Part shown: one piece after another, positions 42,227 through 50,541 of the stretch
How the letters are laid out: each line of letters begins with the position of its first letter
How positions within the stretch are numbered: position 1 is the stretch's first letter
NCBI RefSeq assembly: GCF_024662235.1
Contig: NZ_CP096276.1
Coordinates: 2,108,001 to 2,172,000 of the forward strand
Length of the DNA stretch: 64,000 nt
Direction: 5' to 3'
Source of the DNA: Pimelobacter simplex
Lineage (GTDB): Bacteria > Actinomycetota > Actinomycetes > Propionibacteriales > Nocardioidaceae
Notes under the pieces: model-generated
The model's database searches: none
The model's input: the letters and a program-made list of their open reading frames with translations, nothing else
Told to the model about the DNA's origin: nothing
Program-made: the position numbers and the translations under genes

Positions 42227-43092
42227 TGGCCTGGTTCAAGGTCGACGACAAGCTCCACGACCACCGCAAGACGCGGAAGGTCCGCCGCTCCCACCCCACG
42301 AAGAAGCGCGACGTCTCCCCGTTCGGGATCTGGGCTCTCGCGGGCTCCTGGTGCGGCAGCAACGACACCGACGGGTTCATCCCGCTCGAGGTCCTCGAGG
42401 AGTGGGACGACGACGCTGAGGAGCTCGCGGCCCGGCTCGTCGCCGCTGGCCTCTGGGTCGACGCCGAGGTCGACGGTGAGCCGGGCTACCGGTTCCACGA
42501 GTACGCCGAGCGGAACCCTGTCAGCGGCGAGGACCCGGCCGACTACGGGCGCCGCGGCAACCACGTCCGATGGCACGAGGCCCGCGGTGTCATCGACCCG
42601 AAATGCCCGTTCTGCTCGCCCCGAATCGGGGGCGATGGTCGGGGCGACTCGGGAGCCGAATCCTCCCGGCCCGGCCCGACCCGACCCGACCCGACCGCTG
42701 CCGCAGGCACCCGACCGGCCGCGGCGGCTGTGGACGGACCTGTGGACAACCACCACGGCAACGTCGCCATCGAGATCCTCGCCGACAAGCTCCGCCAGCA
42801 CACACTGCTCCGCACCCTCCGCACCGACAAGCTCACCACCGACTGGGAGACCCGCATCGTCGCGCTCATCGAGCGCCACGGCGACCAGCGCCTCGTCGAC
42901 GCCGCTCTCGCCGGCCTCCGCCGCGACGACCCGCCCCGCCTGATCCAGGCCTTCGTCGGCGCCTGGGAGGCCATGCCCGAGGCCGGGAAGCGCGTCGCCG
43001 CCGTCCCCGACCCGTCCTGCACCGAGCCCGGACACACCGGCACCACCCGGCACTGCGTGCAGTGCGCCTCCGAACGAAAGGCAGCCCGATGA
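42226..43092 (+). CDS. Replication initiation-type protein
   Basis: 288 residues. The N-terminus MAWFKVDDKLHDHRKTRKVR is the hallmark of a large actinophage family with a winged-helix initiator domain (about 1-100) thought to be the phage replication organiser (O-like). A middle CPFC and the C-terminal CVQC are possible zinc contributors. A disordered Pro/Ala segment separates a helical C-terminal domain. No helicase loader homologue is apparent, but the position after the DnaA-domain gene supports a replication role. Confidence 0.72.
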   Translation: MAWFKVDDKLHDHRKTRKVRRSHPTKKRDVSPFGIWALAGSWCGSNDTDGFIPLEVLEEWDDDAEELAARLVAAGLWVDAEVDGEPGYRFHEYAERNPVSGEDPADYGRRGNHVRWHEARGVIDPKCPFCSPRIGGDGRGDSGAESSRPGPTRPDPTAAAGTRPAAAAVDGPVDNHHGNVAIEILADKLRQHTLLRTLRTDKLTTDWETRIVALIERHGDQRLVDAALAGLRRDDPPRLIQAFVGAWEAMPEAGKRVAAVPDPSCTEPGHTGTTRHCVQCASERKAAR

Positions 43093-43799
43093 CCACCACC
43101 CGCCCGCCGATCTGCTTCATCGACACCGAGACTGACGGCCTGCACCATGGCCGGCAGGCCTGGGAGATCGCGATCATCAAGCGGCACACCGACCCGCAGA
43201 TGCCCGCGGCCCGAGCCGACTTCGTGGCCCCACTCAACGAGTACGACATCTTGCACGTGTTCGTCGACCTGCCGTCGTTGCGGACCGCCGACCCGTACGC
43301 CCTCCGCCTCGGCAGGTTCTGGGACCGCCACCCGGTCGGCCGCGAGCTCTCCGGGAAGACGCCTGTCCCCTCGGACGTCCCGCTGCTGTCGGTCCGCGCC
43401 GCCGCGCGCAGGGTCGCCGCGTTCACCCACGGCACCCACATCGTCGGCGTCAACCCGACCTTCGACACCGAGACCCTGGCGGGTCTGCTCAGGACCGAGG
43501 GCCTGACCCCGCAGTGGGACTACCACCTTGAGGACCTCGTCGCCGAGACCGTCGGCTACCTCCGCGGGTCCCGGGCGACCGCCGCCGCGATCTCCCCGCC
43601 CCAGTTCGCCCAGGGACGTCTTCTGGCTCTCCCCGACGACGTCACCGCCCTGCCGTGGAAGTCCGACCTCCTCGCAGCGGCGGTCGACGTCGAGCCGGCG
43701 CCCGAGCACGAGCGCCACACCGCGCTCGGCGACGCACGGTGGGCGCTCCGCTGGCACGACACCTTGGCCGGCCTTACCTCGCCGGCGGTGACGTCGTGA
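43089..43799 (+). CDS. DEDD-type 3'-5' exonuclease
   Basis: 236 residues. Exo I motif CFIDTETDGL (9-18), Exo II region NPTFDTETLAGLL (about 124-136) and Exo III HTALGDARWAL at ~213-223 match the RNase T/DnaQ family, DEDDh subtype. It may proofread or degrade single strands during phage replication; no polymerase is encoded in view. ATGA and GTGA overlaps link it to its neighbours. Confidence 0.82.
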   Translation: MTTTRPPICFIDTETDGLHHGRQAWEIAIIKRHTDPQMPAARADFVAPLNEYDILHVFVDLPSLRTADPYALRLGRFWDRHPVGRELSGKTPVPSDVPLLSVRAAARRVAAFTHGTHIVGVNPTFDTETLAGLLRTEGLTPQWDYHLEDLVAETVGYLRGSRATAAAISPPQFAQGRLLALPDDVTALPWKSDLLAAAVDVEPAPEHERHTALGDARWALRWHDTLAGLTSPAVTS

Positions 43800-44329
43800 G
43801 CCTGCGCCGTACTGCCCTGCAGCGTCGCAGCGAGCTGCGTCGTACGCCCCTGGTCCGGAAGAAGCCGATGAACCGGGCCCGCGCGGTCCGGACCCAGGTC
43901 GTCAACGCCCGGCGGGACACCGGCCCGTCTCGGGAGCAGCGCGCGATCGTGCTCGACCGGGCACTCGGGTGCTGCGAGATCTGCGGCGCCCTCGTGATCC
44001 AGCCCAGTGGCGGGGTCTGGGAGCCGCAATGGATGCCGGTCCAGCCCTACTCGGTGCATCACCGGTCGGCGCGAGGCATGGGCGGCAGCACGGTGGCGTG
44101 GATCAACTCGCCGGCCAACCTCCTGCTGCTCTGCGGCTCCGGCACGACCGGCTGCCACGGCCACGTCGAGTCCCACCGAGCCGAGGCCTACGAGAACGGC
44201 TGGCTCATCTCCGGTCGCCGCGACCCCGCGACGGTCCCGGTGCTGCTCGCCGGCGGCGACCGGTACCTCCTGACCGCCGACGGCGGCCGAGTCCTCGTCC
44301 CCACCGCAGAAGGAGCTGACCTCGAATGA
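43796..44329 (+). CDS. HNH-type endonuclease
   Basis: 177 residues. An Arg-rich N-terminus, then CCEICGA, VHHRSARGMGGS, SPANLLLLCGSGTTGCHGHVESHR: this is a beta-beta-alpha-metal HNH domain with structural Cys pairs (zinc). In phages such proteins act in replication/recombination or packaging; the early position argues against packaging. Another HNH gene sits next to the terminase at 52141. Confidence 0.8.
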   Translation: MSLRRTALQRRSELRRTPLVRKKPMNRARAVRTQVVNARRDTGPSREQRAIVLDRALGCCEICGALVIQPSGGVWEPQWMPVQPYSVHHRSARGMGGSTVAWINSPANLLLLCGSGTTGCHGHVESHRAEAYENGWLISGRRDPATVPVLLAGGDRYLLTADGGRVLVPTAEGADLE

Positions 44330-44787
44330 GCGTCCTCAACTACACGACCCAGATCGCTGCAGCCAAGACCGTCGGCGAGGTCCAGGCTCTACTTGCCGGG
44401 CACGGTGCGTCGCGGATCGCGGTGGACTACGACGGCGGCGCGCCGGTCGGTGTCACCTTCGCGCTGACCACCGCTCACGGCCCGCGGCTGTTCACGCTCC
44501 CGGTCAACGTCGAAGCCATGCACCGGCTCCTCACCTCTGAGGTGAAGGCCGGCCGACTCCGCGGCGGCAAGTCCCGGACGGTGATGCTCTCCCGCGAGCA
44601 GGCCGAGCGCGTCGCGTGGCGCGTCGTCAAGGACTGGCTGGCCGCACAGCTCGCGCTGGTGCAGACCGAGATGGCGGCCATGGACCAGGTGATGCTGCCG
44701 TACCTCCACACCGACCAGGCCGGCCGAACGCTGTACGCGGCGTACCGCGACCGCGAGAACGTCCTCGCCCTGGAGGCAGGCCAGTGA
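44326..44787 (+). CDS. Phage protein, unknown
   Basis: 153 residues, alpha/beta: RIAVDYDGGAPVGVTFALTT and RLFTLPVNVEAMHRLLTSEV, then a helical region beginning LSREQAERVAWRVVKDWLAA. Proteins of this type are common in actinophage early regions without assigned function. ATGA and GTGA overlaps. Confidence 0.62.
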   Translation: MSVLNYTTQIAAAKTVGEVQALLAGHGASRIAVDYDGGAPVGVTFALTTAHGPRLFTLPVNVEAMHRLLTSEVKAGRLRGGKSRTVMLSREQAERVAWRVVKDWLAAQLALVQTEMAAMDQVMLPYLHTDQAGRTLYAAYRDRENVLALEAGQ

Positions 44788-45242
44788 GCGCCCGGCACGA
44801 CGGCGCGGTCGGCGACGCCCGGAAGCGCGCCGCTGGAATTGCTGCCAGCAACCCGACGGCCCCGGAGCCCACCGGAACCCTGGAAGGCGCTCCTGGGGCC
44901 GATTCTGAGGCCCTGGCGGCACGAGACGCCGACATCGATCAGCTCTGCGAGATCTTCCACGACGCCTACGAGGCCGAAGCGCTCTCCGCCGGCTGGGAGA
45001 CCAACCCCCGCTCGCGGGTCCCCTGGGGCGATGTCCCCGAGCCAAACAAGCAGTGCATGCGCGCCGCAGTCCGCGCGTTCCTCGGGTCCGGCCGGTTCGC
45101 CGACCACGACCACCAGATCGCCGAACGCGCCTGGGACGAGGGGTACGGGTCGGGGCACTCGAACGCGATGCGGCGGATGTCGGACGAGCCCAACGCGCCC
45201 ACGACGCCGAACCCCTACTCCGAGGAGGCCCACCGTGGCTGA
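44784..45242 (+). CDS. Phage protein, unknown, disordered N-terminus
   Basis: 152 residues: a low-complexity N-terminus (1-50) and a helical domain with DIDQLCEIFHDAYEAEALSA and IAERAWDEGYGSGHSNAMRR. No motif of known activity. Its 3' end overlaps the next start, which carries its own GAGGAGG site. Confidence 0.55.
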   Translation: MSARHDGAVGDARKRAAGIAASNPTAPEPTGTLEGAPGADSEALAARDADIDQLCEIFHDAYEAEALSAGWETNPRSRVPWGDVPEPNKQCMRAAVRAFLGSGRFADHDHQIAERAWDEGYGSGHSNAMRRMSDEPNAPTTPNPYSEEAHRG

Positions 45243-45522
45243 ACTCACCGACACCCAGAAGTGCCAGTGCGGTCACGAGCCGCAGTGGCACCACGAGACC
45301 CGAGGCTGCGGCTACCACGGCTTCTCGGAGGACGGCCGCTGCAAGTGCCAGCTCACCAGCAACGAGGCCGTGACCGCCATCGTCCGCGAGCACGTCACCG
45401 CCGCACTCGACGAGATCGAGGCCGTCGTCCGCCACTGGGAGCAGTTCCCGGCCCTGGGTCGAGGAACTGCCGCTTCCGAGATCCGACGCGCCCTCCACCG
45501 AGCCAAGGAGCAGAACCGATGA
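45235..45522 (+). CDS. Cys/His-rich small protein
   Basis: 95 residues. The N-terminal CQCGHEPQWHHETRGCGYHG, then GRCKCQLT, has five Cys and four His and must be a metal-binding knuckle; the rest is one long helix. It resembles the many actinophage microproteins with a C-x-C-G-H pattern. GAGGAGG before GTG. Confidence 0.62.
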   Translation: MAELTDTQKCQCGHEPQWHHETRGCGYHGFSEDGRCKCQLTSNEAVTAIVREHVTAALDEIEAVVRHWEQFPALGRGTAASEIRRALHRAKEQNR

Positions 45523-45737
45523 ACCACACGTGGATGGAGGACGCCGAGCGCGTCTGCGAGGGCAACTACCTCGGCGAGGACGACAACGGCGTCCTCTGGG
45601 TGCAGCGCGACATCTACGTGGGCGACCTCCGGGGCGATGAGTGGGAGCGGTTCAACGCTCGACGCCTCTCCCACCTCTGGACCTACTGGCGCTCTCGCCG
45701 CGCTGGCCGCGTCGTGTGGCTGGAGGTGGTTCGATGA
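45519..45737 (+). CDS. Small phage protein, unknown
   Basis: 72 residues, acidic at the N-terminus and rich in Arg/Trp at the C-terminus (HLWTYWRSRRAGRVVWLEVV). ATGA-coupled on both sides. No family recognised. Confidence 0.55.
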   Translation: MNHTWMEDAERVCEGNYLGEDDNGVLWVQRDIYVGDLRGDEWERFNARRLSHLWTYWRSRRAGRVVWLEVVR

Positions 45738-46159
45738 CCGCCTCGACCGACCTGGACGACACGCTCGCCAACATCCGCGCGAGGGCCGAAGCGGCGACCC
45801 CGGGGCCATGGGAAGCGCGACACGGCGGCTACTCGTGGGTCGCGCTGTACGCGGACGAGGACAAGATCCCCCAAGGTGACTCTCTGCCCTCGTTCGAGCC
45901 CGGCGGATCGGCCACACCTGCCGACGCCGAGTTCATCGCGCACGCCCGGGCCGACGTCGAGCTGCTGCTCAACGTCGTCGCCGAACAGCGGGCCGTCATC
46001 GCGCGGGTGCGGGAGGCCATCGACCGGGAGCACGCCCGCGGCTGCCACTACCGGCATCAGCAAGGCGAGACGGACGAGTGCCGGTCCTGCGCCGCCACTG
46101 CGATCGAGGCCGCGTTCGACGGCGCCGACACCACCACGACCGACGGGAGCGAGGCATGA
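45734..46159 (+). CDS. Phage protein, ATPGPW-type
   Basis: 141 residues with the RAEAATPGPWEARHGGYSWV motif and ADAEFIAHARADVELLLNVV, which I associate with a broad group of phage early proteins of unknown role. A central coiled coil (VVAEQRAVIARVREAIDREH) is followed by a CHYRHQQGE..CRSC metal site. The C-terminus ends with a TTTTDG stretch that recurs in the next gene. Confidence 0.6.
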   Translation: MTASTDLDDTLANIRARAEAATPGPWEARHGGYSWVALYADEDKIPQGDSLPSFEPGGSATPADAEFIAHARADVELLLNVVAEQRAVIARVREAIDREHARGCHYRHQQGETDECRSCAATAIEAAFDGADTTTTDGSEA

Positions 46160-46374
46160 GCGTCCTTCACCCGAGCCACCAGTGGGGCCAGCGTCCGATC
46201 TTCGAACGCGAGGCCCCCGGCAGCAACCGACTCCGTGAGCGCAAGATCCCCTGCTGCCTCCGCTGCCTCGTGGACGGCTATGAGGACGAGCCCGCCGCGT
46301 TCGAACCCTGCCCACGACCGGCCACCACCACGACCGACGGCGCCGCCGTCCCCGAAGGAGACACCCATGCCTGA
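46156..46374 (+). CDS. Small zinc-ribbon-like protein
   Basis: 72 residues. A CCLRCLVDGYED turn and a later Cys-Pro give a possible zinc knuckle; the tail repeats the TTTTDG seen at the end of the previous gene. ATGA overlap upstream, eight-base overlap downstream. Confidence 0.5.
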   Translation: MSVLHPSHQWGQRPIFEREAPGSNRLRERKIPCCLRCLVDGYEDEPAAFEPCPRPATTTTDGAAVPEGDTHA

Positions 46375-46624
46375 GCCCGGCAAGACGACGATCATCAACT
46401 CGCGGGTGCACCGCCCGCCGGCGAGTGCGACGTGGCAGCACGAGCACCGCTGGGGTCCGGCGTTCGGGGACAGCACCACACTGTCCGTCGTCCGGACCGA
46501 CGGCGGACCGATGAGGATCCGCTACGGCAACGAGTCAGTCGAGCTCCGCGCTGAACTGGTCCCGGTGTTCGTCGAGATGGTCGCGGCCGCCGCTGCCTGG
46601 ACCGACGAGCAGGCCGTCCGATGA
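46367..46624 (+). CDS. Small phage protein, unknown
   Basis: 85 residues; beta-rich N-terminus then a helix (LRAELVPVFVEMVAAAAAWT). GAAGGAG precedes the ATG at 46367. Nothing diagnostic. Confidence 0.5.
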   Translation: MPEPGKTTIINSRVHRPPASATWQHEHRWGPAFGDSTTLSVVRTDGGPMRIRYGNESVELRAELVPVFVEMVAAAAAWTDEQAVR

Positions 46625-47172
46625 CCGGCCTGCACATCGCGCTCGCGGCGCTGGTCGACGAGTGGCAGGCGAACTACGACCGGTGGGCAGGCGTGAGTGA
46701 CGGTCCGCGCGTCGGGATCTTCCGGTCGCACGCGAACCGACTCCGCGCGCTGCTGGATGAGCACCCGGCCGACCTGCCCGTGGCGACCGGCAGCACGACG
46801 GCAGACGGCAGCGCGAACGACTGCACCCACGTTTCGGCCTCTGGTGTCGACCGCACCCCGATCGGCCCGGACAAGGTCTGGCGGTGTGACCACTGCGGAC
46901 TGTGCTGGCGACAGGGACCCGGGAACCCGACCGACGACACGCCCGCTCCCGAGCCGTCCGACCGGGCCGGGCTGAGCGAGACCGAGCCCGGTACGCCGCT
47001 CGGTATCGACGGCCACCTCCCCAACGTGCCAGCGGGGCCGGGCGCGCCGTGGTGCTCCTGCGGCTACCGCTGGGACCCGCGTGACCCCGACTCGCTGCTG
47101 GTTGGCGAGCACATCGCCGCGATCGCCGACCACCGCGGTGAGGCCGTCAACGTCCCCGGGGTCCTGCTGTGA
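46621..47172 (+). CDS. Phage protein with two zinc-like motifs
   Basis: 183 residues. Two Cys clusters are visible: WRCDHCGLCWRQGP (about 86-99) and APWCSCGYRWDPRDPD (about 145-160), connected by a disordered linker; the end (LLVGEHIAAIADHRG) is a His-containing helix. No family recognised. Its stop overlaps a GTG (GTGA) at 47169. Confidence 0.55.
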   Translation: MTGLHIALAALVDEWQANYDRWAGVSDGPRVGIFRSHANRLRALLDEHPADLPVATGSTTADGSANDCTHVSASGVDRTPIGPDKVWRCDHCGLCWRQGPGNPTDDTPAPEPSDRAGLSETEPGTPLGIDGHLPNVPAGPGAPWCSCGYRWDPRDPDSLLVGEHIAAIADHRGEAVNVPGVLL

Positions 47173-48009
47173 AGGCCGCCCTCGCGGCCGTGCTCCGCGA
47201 CCACCGACTCGGCCTTGGCCGGCAACTGCGTCGACGCCAAGGGCCAGCCCGGGTGCGAATGGAAGCCGCGACGACCGGTCAGCCGCAACGGCGATCTGTG
47301 GATGCAGCACCGCGAGCACCAGGCCGCGCTCCAGGAGGCCGCCGTCGAGCGCATCCTCGCCGACCGGCTCGCGGTGGCTCGATGCTGCGACGACCACGAC
47401 GGCTGTGACCGTCCCGGCGAGATGGTCTGCTGCGACCGGTGCCCCGGGGTCGCGGTTGTTGATGACGCGACGCTGGCGGAGTGGAGGTCGCTGCTCGAAG
47501 ACGGTCAGTGCCTGTGCTCGTCGGCATCGACGGACTGGCAGGCGCTCGACGACCTGCTCGCCGAGGTCCAGGGTCTGCGCGACCGGCTCGCGGTGGCCGA
47601 GCAGGCGCGGGACGGATGGTCCGAGTCGTCGGCGAACTGGCAGGAGCTGCACGACCAGCAGCACGACGCCCGCCAGGCCGCCGAGCAGGAGGCCGCCACG
47701 CTGCGCGCCAAGGTCGCGGCGGTCGAGGCGCTGGCCGAAGAGTGGGCGCCGCTGTGCACGTCTCCTGAGTCGCACGCGAAGTGCATCCGTCACGCTCCTG
47801 CTCGCGCCCTCGGTGACTCGGCGCAGGTCGTCCAGCGGATCAAGGCGACCGCGCTGGAAGAGGCGGCAGACGCGTGGGACGACCCGGCTTCGGTCGACGA
47901 GCTGGGCGAGCTGGCCGCGCAGAAGTACCGGGCAGGCGGTCCGTCGATGCCCACGATCTGGCTCCGTGAGCGCGCTCGCCGCGTGCGGGACGGCGGCGAC
48001 CATGGCTGA
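47169..48009 (+). pseudogene. Cys-rich coiled-coil protein, probable frameshift near the 5' end
   Basis: The main frame runs from a TTG at 47215 to 48009 (264 residues): WMQHREHQAALQEAAVERIL, a Cys-rich CCDDHDGCDRP..CCDRC cluster, a long coiled coil (LLAEVQGLRDRLAVAEQARD onward) and a helical end. The natural start appears to be the GTG at 47169, which overlaps the upstream stop and encodes VKAALAAVLRDHRLG, a typical N-terminus for this type, but in another frame. One extra or missing base at about 47195-47215 would join them. If the TTG is used, the protein is shorter and may still function. Confidence 0.5.
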
Positions 48010-48160
48010 GCCGACCCACAGCCACATCCCCGGTTGCCACGCCGTCAACTTCGACACGGACACCGGGCGCTACACCGGCACCCGAGCGTTCGACACCGAG
48101 CGTTGCCCCACCTGTGCCGCCGAGAAGGCCGGGCTGGAGAAGGCGGTGGCCGATGCCTGA
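48002..48160 (+). CDS. 52-residue Cys/His microprotein
   Basis: HSHIPGCHAVNFDTDTGRYT, then RAFDTERCPTCAAEK: three Cys and several His fit one zinc site. It overlaps both neighbours by eight bases. Function unknown. Confidence 0.5.
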   Translation: MAEPTHSHIPGCHAVNFDTDTGRYTGTRAFDTERCPTCAAEKAGLEKAVADA

Positions 48161-48548
48161 GCCCGACCCGATCGCCGAACTGCTCGAGCACCTGGCCGAG
48201 CGGCAATGGCGCCGCATGACCCGCAGCAGCACGCCCTGGGACGACCTCAACGAGAGCGACCGGCGCGCATGCCGGGCAATCGTGAAGCCCATCCTCGACG
48301 ACATCGCCGGCCATCCGGCGGCCGAGATCGAGTGGGCCGTCGTAGACCGCGGTCGGACCATCCACATCGAGGGCGCTACCTGCCCGGCTGACGTCCTCGC
48401 CGGGGCGCATGGGCACGGCGCCACCCAGGTCGGTGTCGTCCGGCGACGGGTCTGGCGCACCGACTGGGAGCCCGTCGGCCTCTCCACGACGTCCGTAACC
48501 GACCGCTACGGGAGCGCTGCTCCCACGAAGGAAGTACTCCATGGCTGA
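48153..48548 (+). CDS. Phage protein, unknown
   Basis: 131 residues. N-terminal helix (DPIAELLEHLAERQWRRM), a PWDDLNESDRRACRAIVKPI segment and a beta-rich C-terminus (HGATQVGVVRRRVWRTDWEP). The early helical part recalls small early proteins of actinophages. The stop overlaps the next ATG by eight bases. Confidence 0.52.
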   Translation: MPEPDPIAELLEHLAERQWRRMTRSSTPWDDLNESDRRACRAIVKPILDDIAGHPAAEIEWAVVDRGRTIHIEGATCPADVLAGAHGHGATQVGVVRRRVWRTDWEPVGLSTTSVTDRYGSAAPTKEVLHG

Positions 48549-48816
48549 CCACACCATCCCCGCGCTCGGAACTCCGGAGCGCACCTGGTGGAGGCGTGGC
48601 GCCGCGGCCGAGGCGCAGCTGCGCGAAGCTCCCCGCAAGGCTCTTCCCGGGGATGTTCGGGAGGTCCTCAACTACGCCGACGCGTTGGCGAAGCACCAGC
48701 CCGAGCAGATCTCGACCCCCGGCGCCCTGCTGGTCCGCCAGGTGTACGTCTTCCGATCGACCCTGACGAGAGCCGACCGTCGCGCGATCCGCCGGGCGCT
48801 GCGGGGGAAGCGATGA
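48541..48816 (+). CDS. Small basic helical protein, unknown
   Basis: 91 residues, helical and basic (WWRRGAAAEAQLREAPRKAL; C-terminal RADRRAIRRALRGKR). Possible nucleic-acid binding. ATGA coupling downstream. Confidence 0.52.
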   Translation: MADHTIPALGTPERTWWRRGAAAEAQLREAPRKALPGDVREVLNYADALAKHQPEQISTPGALLVRQVYVFRSTLTRADRRAIRRALRGKR

Positions 48817-49058
48817 GCGATCCCGTGGATAGTTGCCCGCACCCGGAGAAGCACCGGCACGCTACCCAGGCGGCGGCCCTGCTCGCCCAGGCCTCGCTCG
48901 AGCGGTCGCGGGGCATCGACCTCTCCCTGGCCCCGTACCCGTGCGGGGACCACTGGCACCTGGGGCACCGCAAGAAGCGCCGGACGGCGGCACTGCGCCG
49001 GGCGCTGGCTGACGGCCGCCGGAACGCCCGGACCGCACGGAAGGCACGTCCGCGATGA
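48813..49058 (+). CDS. Small phage protein with Cys/His site
   Basis: 81 residues. CPHPEKHRHATQAAALLAQA at the start and YPCGDHWHLGHRKKRR in the middle give two Cys and six His, followed by a basic helix. The YPCGDHWHLGH pattern (C-x3-H-x2-H) is common in phage microproteins related to bacterial zinc ribbons. Function unknown. Confidence 0.58.
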   Translation: MSDPVDSCPHPEKHRHATQAAALLAQASLERSRGIDLSLAPYPCGDHWHLGHRKKRRTAALRRALADGRRNARTARKARPR

Positions 49059-49270
49059 GCGACCTCGACACCTACCTGGACCGTGCGTGCGCCGACGGCC
49101 GGCTCACCGTCGATGACGCCGACGAGGTCCGCCGGTTCGGGGACTTCCTCCGCGCACTCATGGCCGCGGGCGCCCGGCCGGGCAGCCCTGAGTCGATCCG
49201 CGTCTACGCCGAGCACTACCCCGACGACGATCCCCACCACTCCCTCGACGGACGAGAGGCAACCGAGTGA
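49055..49270 (+). CDS. Small acidic phage protein, unknown
   Basis: 71 residues: DTYLDRACADGRLTVDDADE and FGDFLRALMAAGARPGSPES. Acidic and helical. GTGA coupling to the next gene. No family recognised. Confidence 0.52.
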   Translation: MSDLDTYLDRACADGRLTVDDADEVRRFGDFLRALMAAGARPGSPESIRVYAEHYPDDDPHHSLDGREATE

Positions 49271-50541
49271 CCACCACCGCCCAGACCGACAACCCGCTCG
49301 TGAAGGTCGCCCGCGACCTCACCGAGATCGAACGCTGCTACGACGAGGTGCGCGCCCAGGCCATCGCGGCCGGTGACGACCCGGACATCCCCGGTGGCGC
49401 CGCCATGGTCGCCCTCGGGCCAGTCGCCGACCTCGAAGCGTGGGGCCACCTGCAGAGCGCCACCGAGACGTACGCCGACCACCCCGACGACCGAGTCCGC
49501 GGCCGCGTGTACACCAGCGTCGACGACGAGGAAGACGACGAGACCCGCTGGCCACCGCAGCAGCTCATCGGCTACTGGGCCGGAGAGTGGCGCCGGCGCC
49601 GCAGCGAGGACTACCCAGGCCTGGTCCGCACCCTCGCCTCAGACCTGAACTACCTGCGCTCCTCCCTCGGCTGGGCCCAGGAACACGCCACCACCCAGTT
49701 CCCCCGGTTCGCCTACGACGTACGCCGCGCCCGCCTCACCGTCGAGAACATCGTCGCCGAGGGCCGCCGCGCCGACCGGTCCCGCATCGTCTGCGACCGC
49801 GAGCACTGCACGAAGAAGCCGCGCCTGGTCCGCACCTACGCCCCGCGCTACCTCGTCGGCTGGACCTGCGCCACCTGCCACGACCACACCCCGGCCGAGT
49901 ACCGGTGCGAGGACCGCAACCACCCGGTCCCACCCTCCGAGCTCGCCTGCCCGCGCATCGTCGGCTCGAAGCGCACCGCCCACGCCTGCGGCTCCCGAAC
50001 GGCCCCGACCACCACCCCGCCCGCCGCGTGCTTCAACCCGCGCTGCCCGTCGTTCACCCCGCCCGCCGAGGCCCTCGCTAGCGACCCCACCCGGGACGGC
50101 TGGAAGTGCCCAGCCTGCAAGCACCACTACGACCCGACCGAACTCCAGCGCGCCCACGCCCGCATGCTCTGGCGCCCCGAGGCCGACCGCCTCGTCCGCC
50201 TCCAAGAAGCCGTGGCCACCCTCAAGGCCCAGGGACGCGGCGAGCGCACCGTACGCCGCTGGCTCGCCCCTCGGCTCGAGCTCGTCGACCGCTGCACCGA
50301 GTGCGCCGCGCTCTGGCCCACGGAGGAGTACCCGGCCTGCCCCGCCACGCTCCCGCCCGAGGAAGACGGCGGCGAGCCGGTGACGTGCGGCGGCGAGCTG
50401 GCCGAGCGCTGGCACGGCGACGCCGAGGCCGTGGTCGAGGGCTGGTGCGACATCGCGACCCACACCACCTGGCTGTGGTGGCCCGACCTCTGGCGCCTCC
50501 ACCTGACCACCCGCGCGACGCCCCGCAGCCGGGCATCATGA
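49267..50541 (+). CDS. Multi-zinc-ribbon protein with HTH, unknown
   Basis: 424 residues. After a helical N-terminal domain (1-170) there is a series of Cys motifs: CDREHC, CATCHDH, CEDRNH, CFNPRCPS, CPACKHHY, CTECAALW, CPATLP..CGGEL. Between them, LVRLQEAVATLKAQGRGERT and VRRWLAPRLELVD form a helix-turn-helix. A large zinc protein of this type is typical of actinophage early operons and is probably a DNA- or RNA-binding regulator, perhaps of late transcription because it stands at the end of the early operon. No catalytic residues recognised. Confidence 0.62.
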   Translation: MTTTAQTDNPLVKVARDLTEIERCYDEVRAQAIAAGDDPDIPGGAAMVALGPVADLEAWGHLQSATETYADHPDDRVRGRVYTSVDDEEDDETRWPPQQLIGYWAGEWRRRRSEDYPGLVRTLASDLNYLRSSLGWAQEHATTQFPRFAYDVRRARLTVENIVAEGRRADRSRIVCDREHCTKKPRLVRTYAPRYLVGWTCATCHDHTPAEYRCEDRNHPVPPSELACPRIVGSKRTAHACGSRTAPTTTPPAACFNPRCPSFTPPAEALASDPTRDGWKCPACKHHYDPTELQRAHARMLWRPEADRLVRLQEAVATLKAQGRGERTVRRWLAPRLELVDRCTECAALWPTEEYPACPATLPPEEDGGEPVTCGGELAERWHGDAEAVVEGWCDIATHTTWLWWPDLWRLHLTTRATPRSRAS

